In this document: piece by piece, positions 52,149-62,144 of the stretch | How the letters are laid out: each line of letters begins with the position of its first letter | Position numbering within the stretch: the stretch's first letter is position 1 | Assembly (NCBI RefSeq): GCF_025917005.1 | Contig: NZ_CP078091.1 | Coordinates: 2,914,001-2,978,000, forward strand | Length of the DNA stretch: 64,000 nt | From: Porphyrobacter sp. ULC335 | GTDB lineage: Bacteria; Pseudomonadota; Alphaproteobacteria; Sphingomonadales; Sphingomonadaceae | Reading direction: 5' to 3' | Made by a program: the position numbers and the translations under genes | Notes under the pieces: model-generated | Database searches by the model: none | What the model was told of the DNA's origin: nothing | Seen by the model: the letters and a program-made list of their open reading frames with translations, nothing else

Positions 52149-52700
52149 ATGGGAAGCGACAAGAAAACCACCGGCAAGGCAGCGCCCAAACCCTACACCC
52201 GCCCGCGTGGACGGGGTGTGAAGGCGATCGGCGATCTCACCCCCGAAATCGGCCGCACCGCCTTTCGCCGCTTCGGCTTCGTGCAAAGCTCGGTCGTCAC
52301 CCGCTGGCCCGAGATTGTCGGCCCCCAGCACGCCCGCGTGTGCAGCCCGGAAGCGATCCGCTTTCCTCCGGGAGAGAAAGCTGACGGTATCCTCGATCTG
52401 GTGGTCGTCGCCGCCCATGCCCCGCTGATCCAGCAGGTCATCCCCGAGATTATCGAACGGGTGAACCGCTTCTTCGGTTACCGCGCTGTGGCCCGGGTCA
52501 AGCTGCGGCAGGGCGCGGTCACGCCGCCCGCCGACGGGCGCCCTGCCAAGCCGCCGCCATCATTGAAGCCGATCCCGCTGGAATTGGGCGACAGCTTGCG
52601 CGATATCGGCGATCCGGAACTGCGCACAGTCCTCGAATCGCTTGCCCGCAGCCTCTCGAACAACGAGGCCGCGCCCCCTCAGGAAGACGACCTGCCATGA
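52149..52700 (+). CDS. DUF721/DciA-family protein (replicative helicase loader)
   Basis: The 183-residue protein has the DUF721 core near residues 35-110 (RRFGFVQSSVVTRWPEIVGPQHA; VNRFFGYRAVARVKLRQG). DciA proteins load the DnaB helicase in bacteria that lack DnaC or DnaI. The basic N-terminus and proline-rich tail are typical. Its stop overlaps the next start (ATGA). ATG 52149 follows GGGGG; an ATG five codons earlier is also possible. Confidence 0.85.
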   Translation: MGSDKKTTGKAAPKPYTRPRGRGVKAIGDLTPEIGRTAFRRFGFVQSSVVTRWPEIVGPQHARVCSPEAIRFPPGEKADGILDLVVVAAHAPLIQQVIPEIIERVNRFFGYRAVARVKLRQGAVTPPADGRPAKPPPSLKPIPLELGDSLRDIGDPELRTVLESLARSLSNNEAAPPQEDDLP

Positions 52701-53470
52701 TCAAGCCCCTCCTTCTTTCCGCCGCCGCAGCCGCCCTGACGCTGGCAACCGGCGCCGCGACCGCGCAGCAGAAGCCCCCGCAGGATCTTTCGCGTCCGGG
52801 CAGTGCTTTCAATCCCAAAGACAATCCGGGCAACTGGCAGACGACCATTTCCCGCACGGCACGCGGCCACATCATCGGCAATCCGGAAGCCGATACCAAG
52901 CTGATCGAATTCATCAGCTACACCTGCCCGCACTGTTCGGACTTTGCCGCGCGCGGCGAACCGGCGCTGGAACTGGTGCTGCTGATGCCGGGCAAGATCA
53001 CCCTCGAAGTGCGTCCGGTGATCCGCAACGGGCTGGATCTCACAGTCACGCTGCTGGCCCAGTGCGGCGACCCCGCCGGGTTCAAGGGCCGCCATCAGGC
53101 GCTGATGCTCAGCCAGGCAGACTGGCTCGGCAAGGCACGCGCTGCGCCGCAGACCCAGATTGCGCTGTGGATGCGCGCGGACAAATCCGGGCGGATGAAC
53201 GCCGCCAACGCCCTCGGGCTGACGACGATGCTCGTCCAGCGCGGGGAATCGCAGGCCGCGCTGGACGCCTGCCTGTCCAATGATGCCGCTGCCAAGGCGC
53301 TGATCGACAATGGCACGGCCGATGGTGCCGAATTCGGCGTGAACAGCACGCCCAGTTTCGCGCTGGATGGCAAGCTGCTGAAGGATGTTCACGGCTGGGA
53401 AGCGCTCTATCCGGTGCTGTCGGCCAAGTTCACCGCCGCTCCTGCGGACAACCCGGCTGCGCCCGGCTGA
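52697..53470 (+). CDS. DsbA-like thiol:disulfide oxidoreductase, secreted
   Basis: The 257-residue protein has a Sec signal (LSAAAAALTLATGAATAQ), the thioredoxin-like segment FISYTCPHCSDFA (Cys77, Cys80) and the cis-Pro loop VNSTPSFALDG. It would act in the periplasm in disulfide formation. It is coupled to dciA by ATGA and followed after 93 bases by a second, related protein. The C-terminal tail is Ala/Pro-rich. Confidence 0.9.
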   Translation: MIKPLLLSAAAAALTLATGAATAQQKPPQDLSRPGSAFNPKDNPGNWQTTISRTARGHIIGNPEADTKLIEFISYTCPHCSDFAARGEPALELVLLMPGKITLEVRPVIRNGLDLTVTLLAQCGDPAGFKGRHQALMLSQADWLGKARAAPQTQIALWMRADKSGRMNAANALGLTTMLVQRGESQAALDACLSNDAAAKALIDNGTADGAEFGVNSTPSFALDGKLLKDVHGWEALYPVLSAKFTAAPADNPAAPG

Positions 53471-53563
53471 TCCGAATTGTTCACAGCCCCTTGGCGAATG
53501 CTTGCTGCACCGCTGTGTGAGGGGCTATTCTCTCCCGCTCGACATACCAAGGATTGCCAGCTG

Positions 53564-54310
53564 ATGACCGTGACCCGCCTGTTCTCGCTCCCCCTGCTCG
53601 CGCTTGCGCCGCTGATGCTCGCTGCGTGCGACGATGCCGCCACGGCTGATGGTGCCGCCTCGGGCGAGGCACTGCCCGCCATCGCCGCGCCGGCCGGGAC
53701 CAAGTGGGCCGACACCGTCACCGTAACACCCGAAGGCGGGTACATGATCGGCAACCCCGATGCGCCGATCAAGCTGGTCGAATATGCCTCGCACACCTGC
53801 GGCCACTGCGCGGACTTTGCCAAGACCGGCAAGCCGACGCTCAAGGACAAGTATGTCGCCAGCGGCGTTGTCAGCTTCGAACAGCGCGAGGCGTTTCTCA
53901 ATCCCTTCGACGTGGTGATCGCGGGCCTCGCCCAGTGCGGCGCGAAGGAACAGTTCCAGCCGCTGTCCGATCAGGTCTGGGGGAACCTCGAAAGCGTGTT
54001 CGCCGGGCTTCAGGGCAACCCGCAGGCGGTACAGGCGGCGAGCGCGCTGCCGCTCAACCAGCGCTTTGTCGCAATTGGCGAGGCGACCGGCCTTATCGAA
54101 TTCTTCGCCGCACGCGGGCTCAGCGCCGATCAGGCCCGCTCCTGCCTTGCCGACACTGCCAAGATCGAAGCTTTGGTGAAGACCGTCGAAGCCAATAACG
54201 ACAAGGACAAGATCGCCGGCACGCCGACCTTCTTCCTCAACGGCAAGAAGATCGAAGGCACGACCTGGGAAGTGGTCGAACCGGCCCTCCAGCGCGCCGG
54301 CGCGCGCTGA
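53564..54310 (+). CDS. DsbA-like thiol:disulfide oxidoreductase, predicted lipoprotein
   Basis: The 248-residue protein has a lipoprotein signal (LMLAAC, Cys22) followed by Asp-Asp; Asp at +2 keeps lipoproteins in the inner membrane in E. coli. Its active site is ASHTCGHCADFA (Cys79, Cys82) with GTPTFFLNG as the cis-Pro loop. It resembles the previous protein in layout but has CGHC rather than CPHC, which changes redox strength. It lies 30 bases before smc. Confidence 0.9.
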   Translation: MTVTRLFSLPLLALAPLMLAACDDAATADGAASGEALPAIAAPAGTKWADTVTVTPEGGYMIGNPDAPIKLVEYASHTCGHCADFAKTGKPTLKDKYVASGVVSFEQREAFLNPFDVVIAGLAQCGAKEQFQPLSDQVWGNLESVFAGLQGNPQAVQAASALPLNQRFVAIGEATGLIEFFAARGLSADQARSCLADTAKIEALVKTVEANNDKDKIAGTPTFFLNGKKIEGTTWEVVEPALQRAGAR

Positions 54311-54340
54311 GGCTGACGGCGGGGGCGCTACGTCAGTCTG

Positions 54341-57300
54341 ATGCAGATCCACCGGCTCAAGCTCAGCGGGTTCAAGAGCTTCGTCGAGCCGGCGGAATTG
54401 CGTATCGAGCCCGGGCTGACCGGCGTTGTCGGCCCCAATGGCTGCGGCAAATCCAACCTGCTCGAAGCGATCCGCTGGGTCATGGGGGAAACCTCGGCCA
54501 AGTCGATGCGATCGGGCGGGATGGAGGATGTGATCTTTGCGGGCACCTCCACCCGCCCCCCGCGCGACTTTGCCGAAGTGGTGCTCCACGCCAGCGATGA
54601 CCGCGATGATGAACTGGTCGTCACCCGCCGGATCGAGCGCGGCGCGGGCAGCGCCTATCGCGTCAACGGGCGGGACGTGCGCGCCAAGGATGTTGCGCTG
54701 ACCTTCGCCGATGCGGCGACCGGCGCGCATTCCCCCGCACTCGTCAGCCAGGGCAAGATTGCGCAGGTCATCGCCGCCAAGCCTGCCGAGCGCCGCGCGA
54801 TGCTGGAAGAGGCCGCCGGGATCGCCGGGCTGCACGTGCGCCGCAAGGATGCCGAGGGCAAGCTGCGCGGGGCGGAGGCGAACCTCGCGCGGCTCGAAGA
54901 CCTGATGGCGGGCCTCGACGCACAGATCGCCTCGTTGAAGCGGCAGGCCAAGCAGGCAGAGCGTTACACAGAACTCACCCACAGGATTCAGGCTGCCGAA
55001 GCGCGCCTGCTGTTCGCACGCTGGCGCGAGGCCGCAGCCGCCGCCAAGGCCGCGCGGGCTGCAGCCGAAGCGGCCAATGCTCAGGTTGCCGAAGCGCAGG
55101 CGGCTGTGGAGGTCGCACAGCGCGAACAGGCCGAGGCCGCGCAGGCGCTCGCCGATGCGCGCGAGGAACTTGCCGACCGCCGCGATGATGCCAGCGCCCA
55201 CGGACATCGCATGGCGGCGCTCGCCGAAAAGCTGGAAGCGGCCGAAACGCGGCTTGCCGATCTGGAACGGCAGCGCAAGCGGCTGGAGGAAGACCGCAGC
55301 GACGCCGACCGGCTGACCGGCGCGGCGGTCGAGGCGCTGGGGCGCTTGACGCAGGAAGTCGCCGCCAGCCGTGACGCCGTCGCCGCCGCCGAGGCTGCGC
55401 GTCCGCTGATCGCCGAGAAGGCCGAGGACAAGGAACGCGCCAGCCGCGCCGCCGAACTCGCGCTGGCCAAGGCAACCGCCGATCAGGCCGGGGTCGAAGC
55501 CGAGTGGCGCGTTGCCGAAGCGGCGGTCGAACAGGCCGAAAACCGCCTCGCCCGGATCGAAGCCGAAGCCGCGCGCATCGCCCGCGCCCGCGCCGATTTG
55601 GCAGCGAGCGGCGATCCCGAGGCCGATGTCATCGCCGCGCGTGAAGCTGCCGAGGACGCGGCGGAGGAACTCGCCCGGCTGCGCGCAAAGTTGGCCGAAG
55701 ATCAGGGTCGCAAGGGTGAATTGCAGACGCTGCGCGATGACGCGGCCTCTGCATTGGCCGCTGCCCGTGCCGAGCTCGCCGGGATCGAACGCGAGCACAC
55801 CGCCCTCGCCCGTGACCGCGACGCCCGCGCCAAGCGGGAGGCCGGGCGGCAGGGCATGGCGACCGCGCTCGACCGCGTGACGGTCGCTCCGGGCTACGAA
55901 CGCGCGCTTGCCGCCGTGCTGGGGCGTGACGGGAAATCGCCGCTGGGCGCCCCCGCCAGCCCGCAGGACGGGCGCTTCTGGACAGGTGCGCCTGCGCCCA
56001 AGCCGGTGGCCGACAGCTTGGCCGCCCGCCTCTCGCAATGCCCCGAAGAACTCGCCGCCCGCCTCGCGCTGGTGCATTGTGTCGATGCCGATGATGGCCG
56101 CGCGCTGGCTCCGGGCGAATGGCTGGTGACCCGCGCCGGGCACCTGCGCCGCTGGGACGGCTTCGTCGCGCGCGGTGAAGGCGCGGCAGAAGCAGCGCAG
56201 CTTGAAGCCGCCAACCGCTTTGCCGAACTCGACGCCGCCCTCCCCCCCTTGCGCGAAGCCGCCGCCCGGGCCGAGGCCGAGGACAAGGCGGTGCGCGAGG
56301 AGTTGGCGGCGCTCCAGACCGCCCTCGTGGCGCAGGAACGCGGCATCGCTGGCGCAATCGAGGCAGAACGTCAGGCGCTGCGCCGGCTCGATCAGGCCGA
56401 AGCCGCCAAGGATCGCCTCGCCGCGCGCCTCGCCGAACTCGCCGCTAGCGCCGGTGATATCGAAACCCAGATCGCCGCCGCGAAGGGCGAAGTCGTAACC
56501 GCACGCGAAGCCTGCGCCCGCCTCCCTGAAAAGGACGCCGGACGCGCCGCCTTGGAAGCCGCGCAAGCGAAGAACACCGCCGCCCGCGCCGCGGTGCAAT
56601 CCGCCCTCGCCGAACTGGCCGCACAGGATCAGGCGCTGGCAGTCGCGCGTGAACGGCTTGCGGCACAAGCTGCCGACCACGCCGGATGGCAGGCGCGCTC
56701 CTCCGATGCCGAGCGGCGCATGGCCGAAACCACCCGGCGGCTTGCGGAAATCGCCGACGAACACGCCGTCCACGCCGCCAAACCTGCCGCGCTCTCCGCC
56801 GAGATCGAATCCGGCGAGGAAGCCCGCACGCGCTTTGCCGCGGAACTCGCCGCCGCTGACGCGGTGATGCGCGAGGCCGACACGCGGCAACGTGCCGCCG
56901 ATGCTGCGCTTGCCACCCGTACCGAAGTCCTCGCCCAGGCCCGCGAAAGCCGCGCCAGCCTGGCCGCCCGCGCCGAGAACGAGGAGCTGCGCCGCGCAGA
57001 AATGGCGCGCATCTCGGGCGAACGCTTCCAGTGCCCGCCGCCGCTACTGGGTGAACGCTTCGGCTTCGACGAGACCGACCTTGCCCCTGCCGCCGACGAA
57101 TCCACCGAGCTTGAAAAGCTCACCGCCGCGCGCGAACGGATCGGGCCGGTCAACCTCGTCGCCGCCGATGAACTTGCCCGGATCGAGGCTGAACATGGGT
57201 CCAGCGCCGAGGAGCAGGCCGAGTTGGTCGAGGCGATTGCGCGGTTGCGCGGTTCGATCGGCAGCCTCAACCGCGAAGGCCGCGAACGCCTGCGCGCGGC

Positions 57301-57763
57301 CTTCGAAGCGGTCGACGGGCATTTCCGTGTGCTGTTCACCCGGTTGTTCGAAGGCGGGCAAGCGCATCTCGCGCTGGTCGATAGCGACGATCCGCTGGAA
57401 GCTGGCCTCGAAATCTACGCCCAGCCGCCGGGCAAGCGCCTGCAATCGCTGTCGCTCCTCTCGGGCGGTGAGCAGGCGCTGACCGCGACCGCGCTGATCT
57501 TCGCGCTGTTCCTCACCAACCCCGCGCCGATCTGCGTGCTCGACGAAGTCGATGCGCCGCTGGACGACGCCAACGTCGAACGCTTCTGCGATTTGCTGGA
57601 TTCGATGGTCCGCACCACCACCACGCGCTACCTGATCGTCACCCACAACGCGGTGACGATGAGCCGGATGCACCGCCTGTTCGGTGTGACAATGGCGGAA
57701 AAAGGCGTCTCGCGCCTGGTGAGCGTCGATCTGGGAGAAGCCGCGCTGCTGGCGGCGGAGTAG
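54341..57763 (+). CDS. smc: Chromosome partition protein SMC
   Basis: The 1140-residue protein has the full SMC order: Walker A GPNGCGKSNL (31-40) after SGFKSFVEP, a long alanine-rich coiled coil, a hinge near the middle (ALAAVLGRDGKSPLG and the ALVHCVD region), a second coiled coil, and the C-terminal LLSGGEQALTATALIFAL signature with Walker B CVLDEVDAPLDD. SMC with ScpAB organises and segregates the chromosome and is loaded at ParB/parS. It stands after two DsbA genes, the usual alphaproteobacterial order, and its stop is 3 bases from that of the convergent MerR gene. Confidence 0.97.
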   Translation: MQIHRLKLSGFKSFVEPAELRIEPGLTGVVGPNGCGKSNLLEAIRWVMGETSAKSMRSGGMEDVIFAGTSTRPPRDFAEVVLHASDDRDDELVVTRRIERGAGSAYRVNGRDVRAKDVALTFADAATGAHSPALVSQGKIAQVIAAKPAERRAMLEEAAGIAGLHVRRKDAEGKLRGAEANLARLEDLMAGLDAQIASLKRQAKQAERYTELTHRIQAAEARLLFARWREAAAAAKAARAAAEAANAQVAEAQAAVEVAQREQAEAAQALADAREELADRRDDASAHGHRMAALAEKLEAAETRLADLERQRKRLEEDRSDADRLTGAAVEALGRLTQEVAASRDAVAAAEAARPLIAEKAEDKERASRAAELALAKATADQAGVEAEWRVAEAAVEQAENRLARIEAEAARIARARADLAASGDPEADVIAAREAAEDAAEELARLRAKLAEDQGRKGELQTLRDDAASALAAARAELAGIEREHTALARDRDARAKREAGRQGMATALDRVTVAPGYERALAAVLGRDGKSPLGAPASPQDGRFWTGAPAPKPVADSLAARLSQCPEELAARLALVHCVDADDGRALAPGEWLVTRAGHLRRWDGFVARGEGAAEAAQLEAANRFAELDAALPPLREAAARAEAEDKAVREELAALQTALVAQERGIAGAIEAERQALRRLDQAEAAKDRLAARLAELAASAGDIETQIAAAKGEVVTAREACARLPEKDAGRAALEAAQAKNTAARAAVQSALAELAAQDQALAVARERLAAQAADHAGWQARSSDAERRMAETTRRLAEIADEHAVHAAKPAALSAEIESGEEARTRFAAELAAADAVMREADTRQRAADAALATRTEVLAQARESRASLAARAENEELRRAEMARISGERFQCPPPLLGERFGFDETDLAPAADESTELEKLTAARERIGPVNLVAADELARIEAEHGSSAEEQAELVEAIARLRGSIGSLNREGRERLRAAFEAVDGHFRVLFTRLFEGGQAHLALVDSDDPLEAGLEIYAQPPGKRLQSLSLLSGGEQALTATALIFALFLTNPAPICVLDEVDAPLDDANVERFCDLLDSMVRTTTTRYLIVTHNAVTMSRMHRLFGVTMAEKGVSRLVSVDLGEAALLAAE

Positions 57764-57766
57764 GCG

Positions 57767-58198
57767 TTAGGCCCCCAGCGCTGCCGCCAACCGTGCGCGG
57801 ACCGCCTTCAGCCCCGCGATCACCTCGGTCATCTCGGGTGCTTCGGAAACCATCAGCCGCACGCCCGGCAATTCACCATCATCAGCGTCAACCCGCCTGT
57901 CGCCGCCGCGGCGATCATCCTTGCGGCGGTCGAGCGCGGATTTGGCTGCCGCGCGCAGCACTGCCTCGGCGCCCTTGAGGGTGTAGCCCTCACGGTTCAC
58001 CAGCCGGTCGATGGTCTGGACCATTTCGATATCGGCAGCGCGGTAATAGCGCCGCCCGCCGCTGCGCTTCAGCGGCTTCAGCAGCGGGAATTGCGCTTCC
58101 CAGTAGCGCAGCACGTGCGGTTTGATGCCCAGCGCCTCGCTGACTTCGCCGATCGTGCGCAATGCGCCGTCGTCCTTGCCGTCATCGAAACCGGTCAT
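57767..58198 (-). CDS. MerR-family transcriptional regulator
   Basis: The 143-residue protein has a MerR winged helix (TIGEVSEALGIKPHVLRYWEAQFPLL; RRYYRAADIEMVQTI) and a short C-terminal helix, without the Cys residues of metal sensors. It is the MerR-type gene that usually follows ihfA in alphaproteobacteria. ATG at 58198 has GAGG upstream; a TTG one codon earlier is less likely. Its target is unknown. Confidence 0.92.
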   Translation of the reverse strand: MTGFDDGKDDGALRTIGEVSEALGIKPHVLRYWEAQFPLLKPLKRSGGRRYYRAADIEMVQTIDRLVNREGYTLKGAEAVLRAAAKSALDRRKDDRRGGDRRVDADDGELPGVRLMVSEAPEMTEVIAGLKAVRARLAAALGA

Positions 58199-58249
58199 CA
58201 AACCTCACTGTGTTGGCTCGCCTGAGGGGTACTTTACCCCTGTTGGCCC

Positions 58250-58549
58250 TTAGCCCTTGGCGATGCGTTCCTTGAGCAGCTGGCTGGCCCGGAAGGTCAT
58301 CACCCGGCGCGGGGTGATCGGCACTTCGATCCCGGTCTTGGGATTGCGGCCGATCCGTTCATTCTTGTCACGCAGCACGAAGCTGCCGAAGCCCGAAATC
58401 TTGACGTTTTCGCCCTTGGCGAGAGCATCGCTCATCTTGGCGAGGATTGCCTCTACCATATCGAGCGACTCGGCCCGGCTGAAGCCCATCTTGCGATTGA
58501 TGGTTTCTGCCAGATCAGCGCGGGTCAAAGTGCCAACCGAACGCATCAT
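58250..58549 (-). CDS. ihfA: Integration host factor subunit alpha
   Basis: The 99-residue protein has the IHF/HU core ([47 protein letters not shown]) with the DNA-intercalating Pro in NPKTG and the [16 protein letters not shown] end. It bends DNA as a heterodimer with IHF-beta. AAGGAGAA precedes ATG at 58549 and a second ATG follows it. Order plsX-fabH-ihfA-merR is standard. Confidence 0.95.
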   Translation of the reverse strand: MMRSVGTLTRADLAETINRKMGFSRAESLDMVEAILAKMSDALAKGENVKISGFGSFVLRDKNERIGRNPKTGIEVPITPRRVMTFRASQLLKERIAKG

Positions 58550-58689
58550 GCGAATTCTCCTTCGCGGCGCGACCCGAAAGAAGGCTTGCTGCTTACGATT
58601 TTTTCTGCGCCTTTGCAAAGCGATGCTGCGCGAAATGTGCAGTTTTCAGCAATAGTGTTAGCAAAAGAGACAGGCTGGCTTTCGGCCCG

Positions 58690-59664
58690 TCACATCCGGA
58701 TCAGGCTGGCACCCCAGGTAAATCCGCCGCCCATCGCCTCCAGCATGACCAGATCGCCGGCCTTGATCCGCCCGTCCTTGCGCGCCACATCGAGCGCGAG
58801 CGGCACCGAAGCGGCCGAGGTGTTGGCATGGCGGTCCACCGTGACCACCACCTTGTCGGGCGAAATGCCAAGCTTGCGCGCGGTCGCGTCAAGAATGCGG
58901 GCATTGGCCTGATGCGGCACGACCCAATCGAGATCCTCGGATTTTAACCCTGTATTTTCAAGGACTTCCTTGAGGACATCGGATAGGTTCACCACCGCGT
59001 GGCGGAACACTTCCGGCCCTCTCATGCGCACATGGCCGACCGTTTGCGTGCTCGACGGCCCGCCATCGACATAGAGCAGATCGTGCTGATCGCCATCCGC
59101 GTGGAGCCGTGTGCCGAGGATGCCGGGAGCGTCCGGCCCCGCGTTTTCGGCAGAGGGCGCTTCAAGCACCACGGCCCCTGCCCCGTCGCCGAACAGCACG
59201 CAGGTGGTGCGGTCTTCCCAATCGAGAATGCGGCTAAAGGTTTCCGCGCCGATCACCAGCGCGCGCTTTGCCATGCCGGTGGTCAGCAGCGAATCGGCGA
59301 CTGCCAGAGCATAAAGGAAGCCGGAACACACCGCCCCGACATCAAAAGCGATCCCGCCATTGCAGCCCAGCGCGGCCTGCACCTTGGTGGCAGTCGCGGG
59401 AAAGGTGTTGTCGGGCGTCGCCGTGGCGAGAATGATCAGACCGATGCTCGATGCCTCGACCCCGGCATCCGCCAGCGCGGCGCGGGCCGCGGCAATGGCG
59501 AGGGTGGAGGTGGTCTCGTCGGGTTCCGCAATATGGCGCTGCCGGATGCCGGTGCGCGCGACGATCCATTCGTCGGACGTGTCGACCCGCTCCGCAAGTT
59601 CGGCATTGGTCACGATCCGGCGGGGGAGCGCCGAACCCGTTCCGAGCAGACGCGAACCGCTCAC
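58690..59664 (-). CDS. fabH: Beta-ketoacyl-ACP synthase III
   Basis: The 324-residue enzyme has the FabH catalytic triad segments: Cys in [14 protein letters not shown], His in [11 protein letters not shown] and Asn in [12 protein letters not shown]. It condenses acetyl-CoA with malonyl-ACP to start fatty acid synthesis. GTG at 59664 overlaps the plsX stop (GTGA). Gap to ihfA is 140 bases, so ihfA probably has its own promoter. Confidence 0.97.
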   Translation of the reverse strand: MSGSRLLGTGSALPRRIVTNAELAERVDTSDEWIVARTGIRQRHIAEPDETTSTLAIAAARAALADAGVEASSIGLIILATATPDNTFPATATKVQAALGCNGGIAFDVGAVCSGFLYALAVADSLLTTGMAKRALVIGAETFSRILDWEDRTTCVLFGDGAGAVVLEAPSAENAGPDAPGILGTRLHADGDQHDLLYVDGGPSSTQTVGHVRMRGPEVFRHAVVNLSDVLKEVLENTGLKSEDLDWVVPHQANARILDATARKLGISPDKVVVTVDRHANTSAASVPLALDVARKDGRIKAGDLVMLEAMGGGFTWGASLIRM

Positions 59665-60746
59665 GCAGGTTTCTCGCTGTCATTGGCGGTGGACGTGCGG
59701 CCGTTCTGACGCAGCGCGCCCTCACCCAGCCGCGAAAGATCCAGCGCGATCCGCTCGGTCAGCTTGTTTTCGAGCAGGCGGGCGGTGACGGCGACGGCGT
59801 GGGCCACGCCCTTGGCATTGGCGCTGCCGTGGCTCTTCACCACCACACCGTTGAGGCCGAGGAACACCGCGCCATTGTGGTTGTTAGGATCGAGGTGATG
59901 CTTGAGCAGCTCGGTCGCCGGGCGCGAGACCAGAAAGCCGATCTTGGAACGCAGCGACGACGTGAAGGCCTGCCGCAGCAGATCGGTGACGAAGCGCGCC
60001 GAGCCTTCGATCGCCTTCAACGCGATATTGCCAGAGAAGCCATCGGTCACGACCACATGGGTCTCGCCGCGGTTGATCTTGTCGCTTTCGACGAAGCCAT
60101 CGAACTGGAGCTCCAACCCGCCATTGGCGCAGGCGGCGGTGAGCATGGCTGCGGCATCGCGCAGCTCTTCGGTGCCCTTGATTTCTTCGGTGCCGATGTT
60201 GAGCAGGCGGACGACCGGCTTGTCGAAGCCGTTGACGATCCGCGAATAGGCCGCACCCATCACTGCGTATTGCACGAGGTTGCGGGCATCGGCTTCGGTG
60301 TTGGCGCCCAGATCGAGCATCACCACATCATGCGCCTGCAAGGTCGGCATGATCGCGGCGAGCGCGGGACGATCAATGCCCGGCATGGTGCGCAGCGCGA
60401 GTTTGCTCATCGCCATCAGCGCGCCGGTGTTGCCCGCGCTGACCGCGGCGCCGGCGTCGCCAGTCTTCACCGCATTGACGGCGAGGCCCATCGACGTGGT
60501 CTTGGCGCGGCGGATCGCCTTGCTGGGCAGCTCGTCGCCGCCCACCACATCATCGCAATGCAGGATTTCGGAGGCCGCCCGCAGGTTCGGGTGGCTCTCC
60601 AATGCGGCTTCGATCCGCTTCCCGTCCCCCACGAGGAGGAACTTGAACTTGTCGTGATCACGGCGAGCAAGCGCTGCGCCTTCGACCATGACGCGCACGC
60701 CTTCATCGCCGCCCATCGCATCGACAGCGATACGCGGGAGGCTCAT
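59661..60746 (-). CDS. plsX: Phosphate acyltransferase PlsX
   Basis: The 361-residue protein opens [12 protein letters not shown], the PlsX signature, and contains [22 protein letters not shown] and [17 protein letters not shown]. It converts acyl-ACP to acyl-phosphate for phospholipid synthesis. It follows rpmF by 38 bases and overlaps fabH, giving the usual rpmF-plsX-fabH operon. Confidence 0.97.
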   Translation of the reverse strand: MSLPRIAVDAMGGDEGVRVMVEGAALARRDHDKFKFLLVGDGKRIEAALESHPNLRAASEILHCDDVVGGDELPSKAIRRAKTTSMGLAVNAVKTGDAGAAVSAGNTGALMAMSKLALRTMPGIDRPALAAIMPTLQAHDVVMLDLGANTEADARNLVQYAVMGAAYSRIVNGFDKPVVRLLNIGTEEIKGTEELRDAAAMLTAACANGGLELQFDGFVESDKINRGETHVVVTDGFSGNIALKAIEGSARFVTDLLRQAFTSSLRSKIGFLVSRPATELLKHHLDPNNHNGAVFLGLNGVVVKSHGSANAKGVAHAVAVTARLLENKLTERIALDLSRLGEGALRQNGRTSTANDSEKPA

Positions 60747-60784
60747 CGTGCGTTACTCCGGTCTAAGGTGAAGGCCACCGGCAA

Positions 60785-60961
60785 TCAGCCGACGGCGACG
60801 ACCTGACGCCCGTTGTAGTGGCCGCAGTGGCCGCAGATGTTGTGCGGGCGCTTCAGCTCACCGCAGTTCGGGCATTCACCGAAGGCTTCAACCTTCAGCG
60901 CATCGTGCGAACGACGCATGCCGCGACGTGAGGGCGAAGTTTTTCTCTTGGGGACAGCCAT
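60785..60961 (-). CDS. rpmF: 50S ribosomal protein L32
   Basis: A 58-residue reading frame starts [20 protein letters not shown] and contains the zinc-ribbon knuckles CPNC (Cys30, Cys33) and CGHC (Cys43, Cys46), the four-Cys form of L32. GAGGAAAT precedes the ATG at 60961. It is the first gene of the rpmF-plsX-fabH run. Confidence 0.96.
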   Translation of the reverse strand: MAVPKRKTSPSRRGMRRSHDALKVEAFGECPNCGELKRPHNICGHCGHYNGRQVVAVG

Positions 60962-61201
60962 GGTGGCACCATTTCCTCAAATAAATACATTAGTTCGCGC
61001 CACCGGCACTGTGCTGAGCGAAGGCGTGATTCTCGAAGGCCGCCCTTACGGCAAGGAAGAGCGGCGCACAAGCAGCAGCAGGTGCGCGCATTCCTTGGCC
61101 AGCAGCGGCGGGAAGGCGCGCGCTATACCGGAAAATTCGCGCGTTGCAACCCGCGTGCGTGCGCCCTAGCACAGGGCCACATTATCGAGGGGATCTCATC
61201 C

Positions 61202-61597
61202 ATGAACGTGCTTCCTGTAACGCTCGCCGCCGCGGCGGCTGCCGCCGTGCTCAACATCTGGCTGGGGATTCGCATCGGCGCACTGCGCACCGCGCTCCAG
61301 ATCAGCGTAGGCGACGGCGGGAGCGAGGCACTCCAGCGCCGGATGCGCGCGCAATTGAACTATGTCGAGAACACCGCCTTCGTGCTGGTCCTGATCGCAG
61401 CGATCGAACTGGCGGGCGCGGGAAGCTGGTGGCTGGCCTATGTCGCAGCAGCCTATTTCCTCAGCCGGATCGCGCACGGCTTCGGCATGGACGGCGGCAA
61501 GGCGCAAGTCGGCCGGATGATCGGGACGCTGACCACGATGCTGGTGCAGCTCGGCCTGGCGGTCGTGGCGGCGCTGGTGGCTGCGGGGGTGCTTTAG
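61202..61597 (+). CDS. MAPEG-family membrane protein
   Basis: The 131-residue protein has four hydrophobic helices and the MAPEG segment RMRAQLNYVENTAFVLVLIA. MAPEG proteins are related to microsomal glutathione transferases; bacterial forms are often of unknown role. GAGGGGAT lies before the ATG. It ends in a 4-base overlap with the convergent MOSC gene. Confidence 0.9.
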   Translation: MNVLPVTLAAAAAAAVLNIWLGIRIGALRTALQISVGDGGSEALQRRMRAQLNYVENTAFVLVLIAAIELAGAGSWWLAYVAAAYFLSRIAHGFGMDGGKAQVGRMIGTLTTMLVQLGLAVVAALVAAGVL

Positions 61598-62136
61598 ACC
61601 CGTTCCAGTGGGAGAAACGGCGGCGCGGGCAGTTCCACTCTGATCGCGTCGCCAGCCTGCACTGCCCCGCCCGCCAGCACGATGCTCATGATCCCGGACT
61701 TGCGGATCAGCGTGCCATCGGGCGCCTTGTCCAGCACAGCACCGAGCAGGCCGGGCTGAAATGTTTCGATCTGGGCGCAGGGATTGCGCAGGCCTGTCAC
61801 TTCCAGCCGCACGCTCTCGCCCACCGCCAGCACCGTGCCGCGCGGCAGGGCGAGCAGGTCGATCCCCTGCGTGGTGATATTCTCGCCAAGATCGGCGGGG
61901 GCGACGGTGAAACCCTTCGCCGCCACTTCGTCGAACAGTTCGGCGTGGATCAGATGAACCTGCCGCAGATTGGGCTGAGTGGGATCGACCTTCACCCGCG
62001 AGCGGTGCTTGACCGTGGTCCCCGCATGGGCATCGCCCTTGACCCCCAGACCGGTGATGATGGTGATCGCCTCCACCACCTCCTTCGAGAAACGGTGGGC
62101 GCCATCCCGCGCGACGGCGATGACCCGGCCTTCCAT
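61594..62136 (-). CDS. MOSC-domain protein
   Basis: The 180-residue protein has the MOSC beta-barrel start GRVIAVARDGAHRFSKE and GLGVKGDAHAG, QVHLIHAELFDEV, NITTQGIDLLALPRG and the conserved Cys in TGLRNPCAQIE, the predicted sulfur or molybdenum ligand. MOSC domains act in molybdenum-cofactor sulfuration or reduction of N-hydroxylated compounds. It is 8 bases from the upstream MBL-fold gene stop and probably cotranscribed. Confidence 0.9.
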   Translation of the reverse strand: MEGRVIAVARDGAHRFSKEVVEAITIITGLGVKGDAHAGTTVKHRSRVKVDPTQPNLRQVHLIHAELFDEVAAKGFTVAPADLGENITTQGIDLLALPRGTVLAVGESVRLEVTGLRNPCAQIETFQPGLLGAVLDKAPDGTLIRKSGIMSIVLAGGAVQAGDAIRVELPAPPFLPLERV

Positions 62137-62144
62137 CGGCGGCT

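Noticed and set aside
53525-56890. Minus-strand frame of 1121 codons opposite smc
   Set aside because: Gly/Phe/Arg-rich artefact of the alanine- and glutamate-rich coiled-coil codons of smc; no start context or motif.
60990-61172. 60-codon minus-strand frame between rpmF and the MAPEG gene
   Set aside because: No ribosome site and no resemblance to known proteins; it lies in what is probably the promoter region of rpmF.
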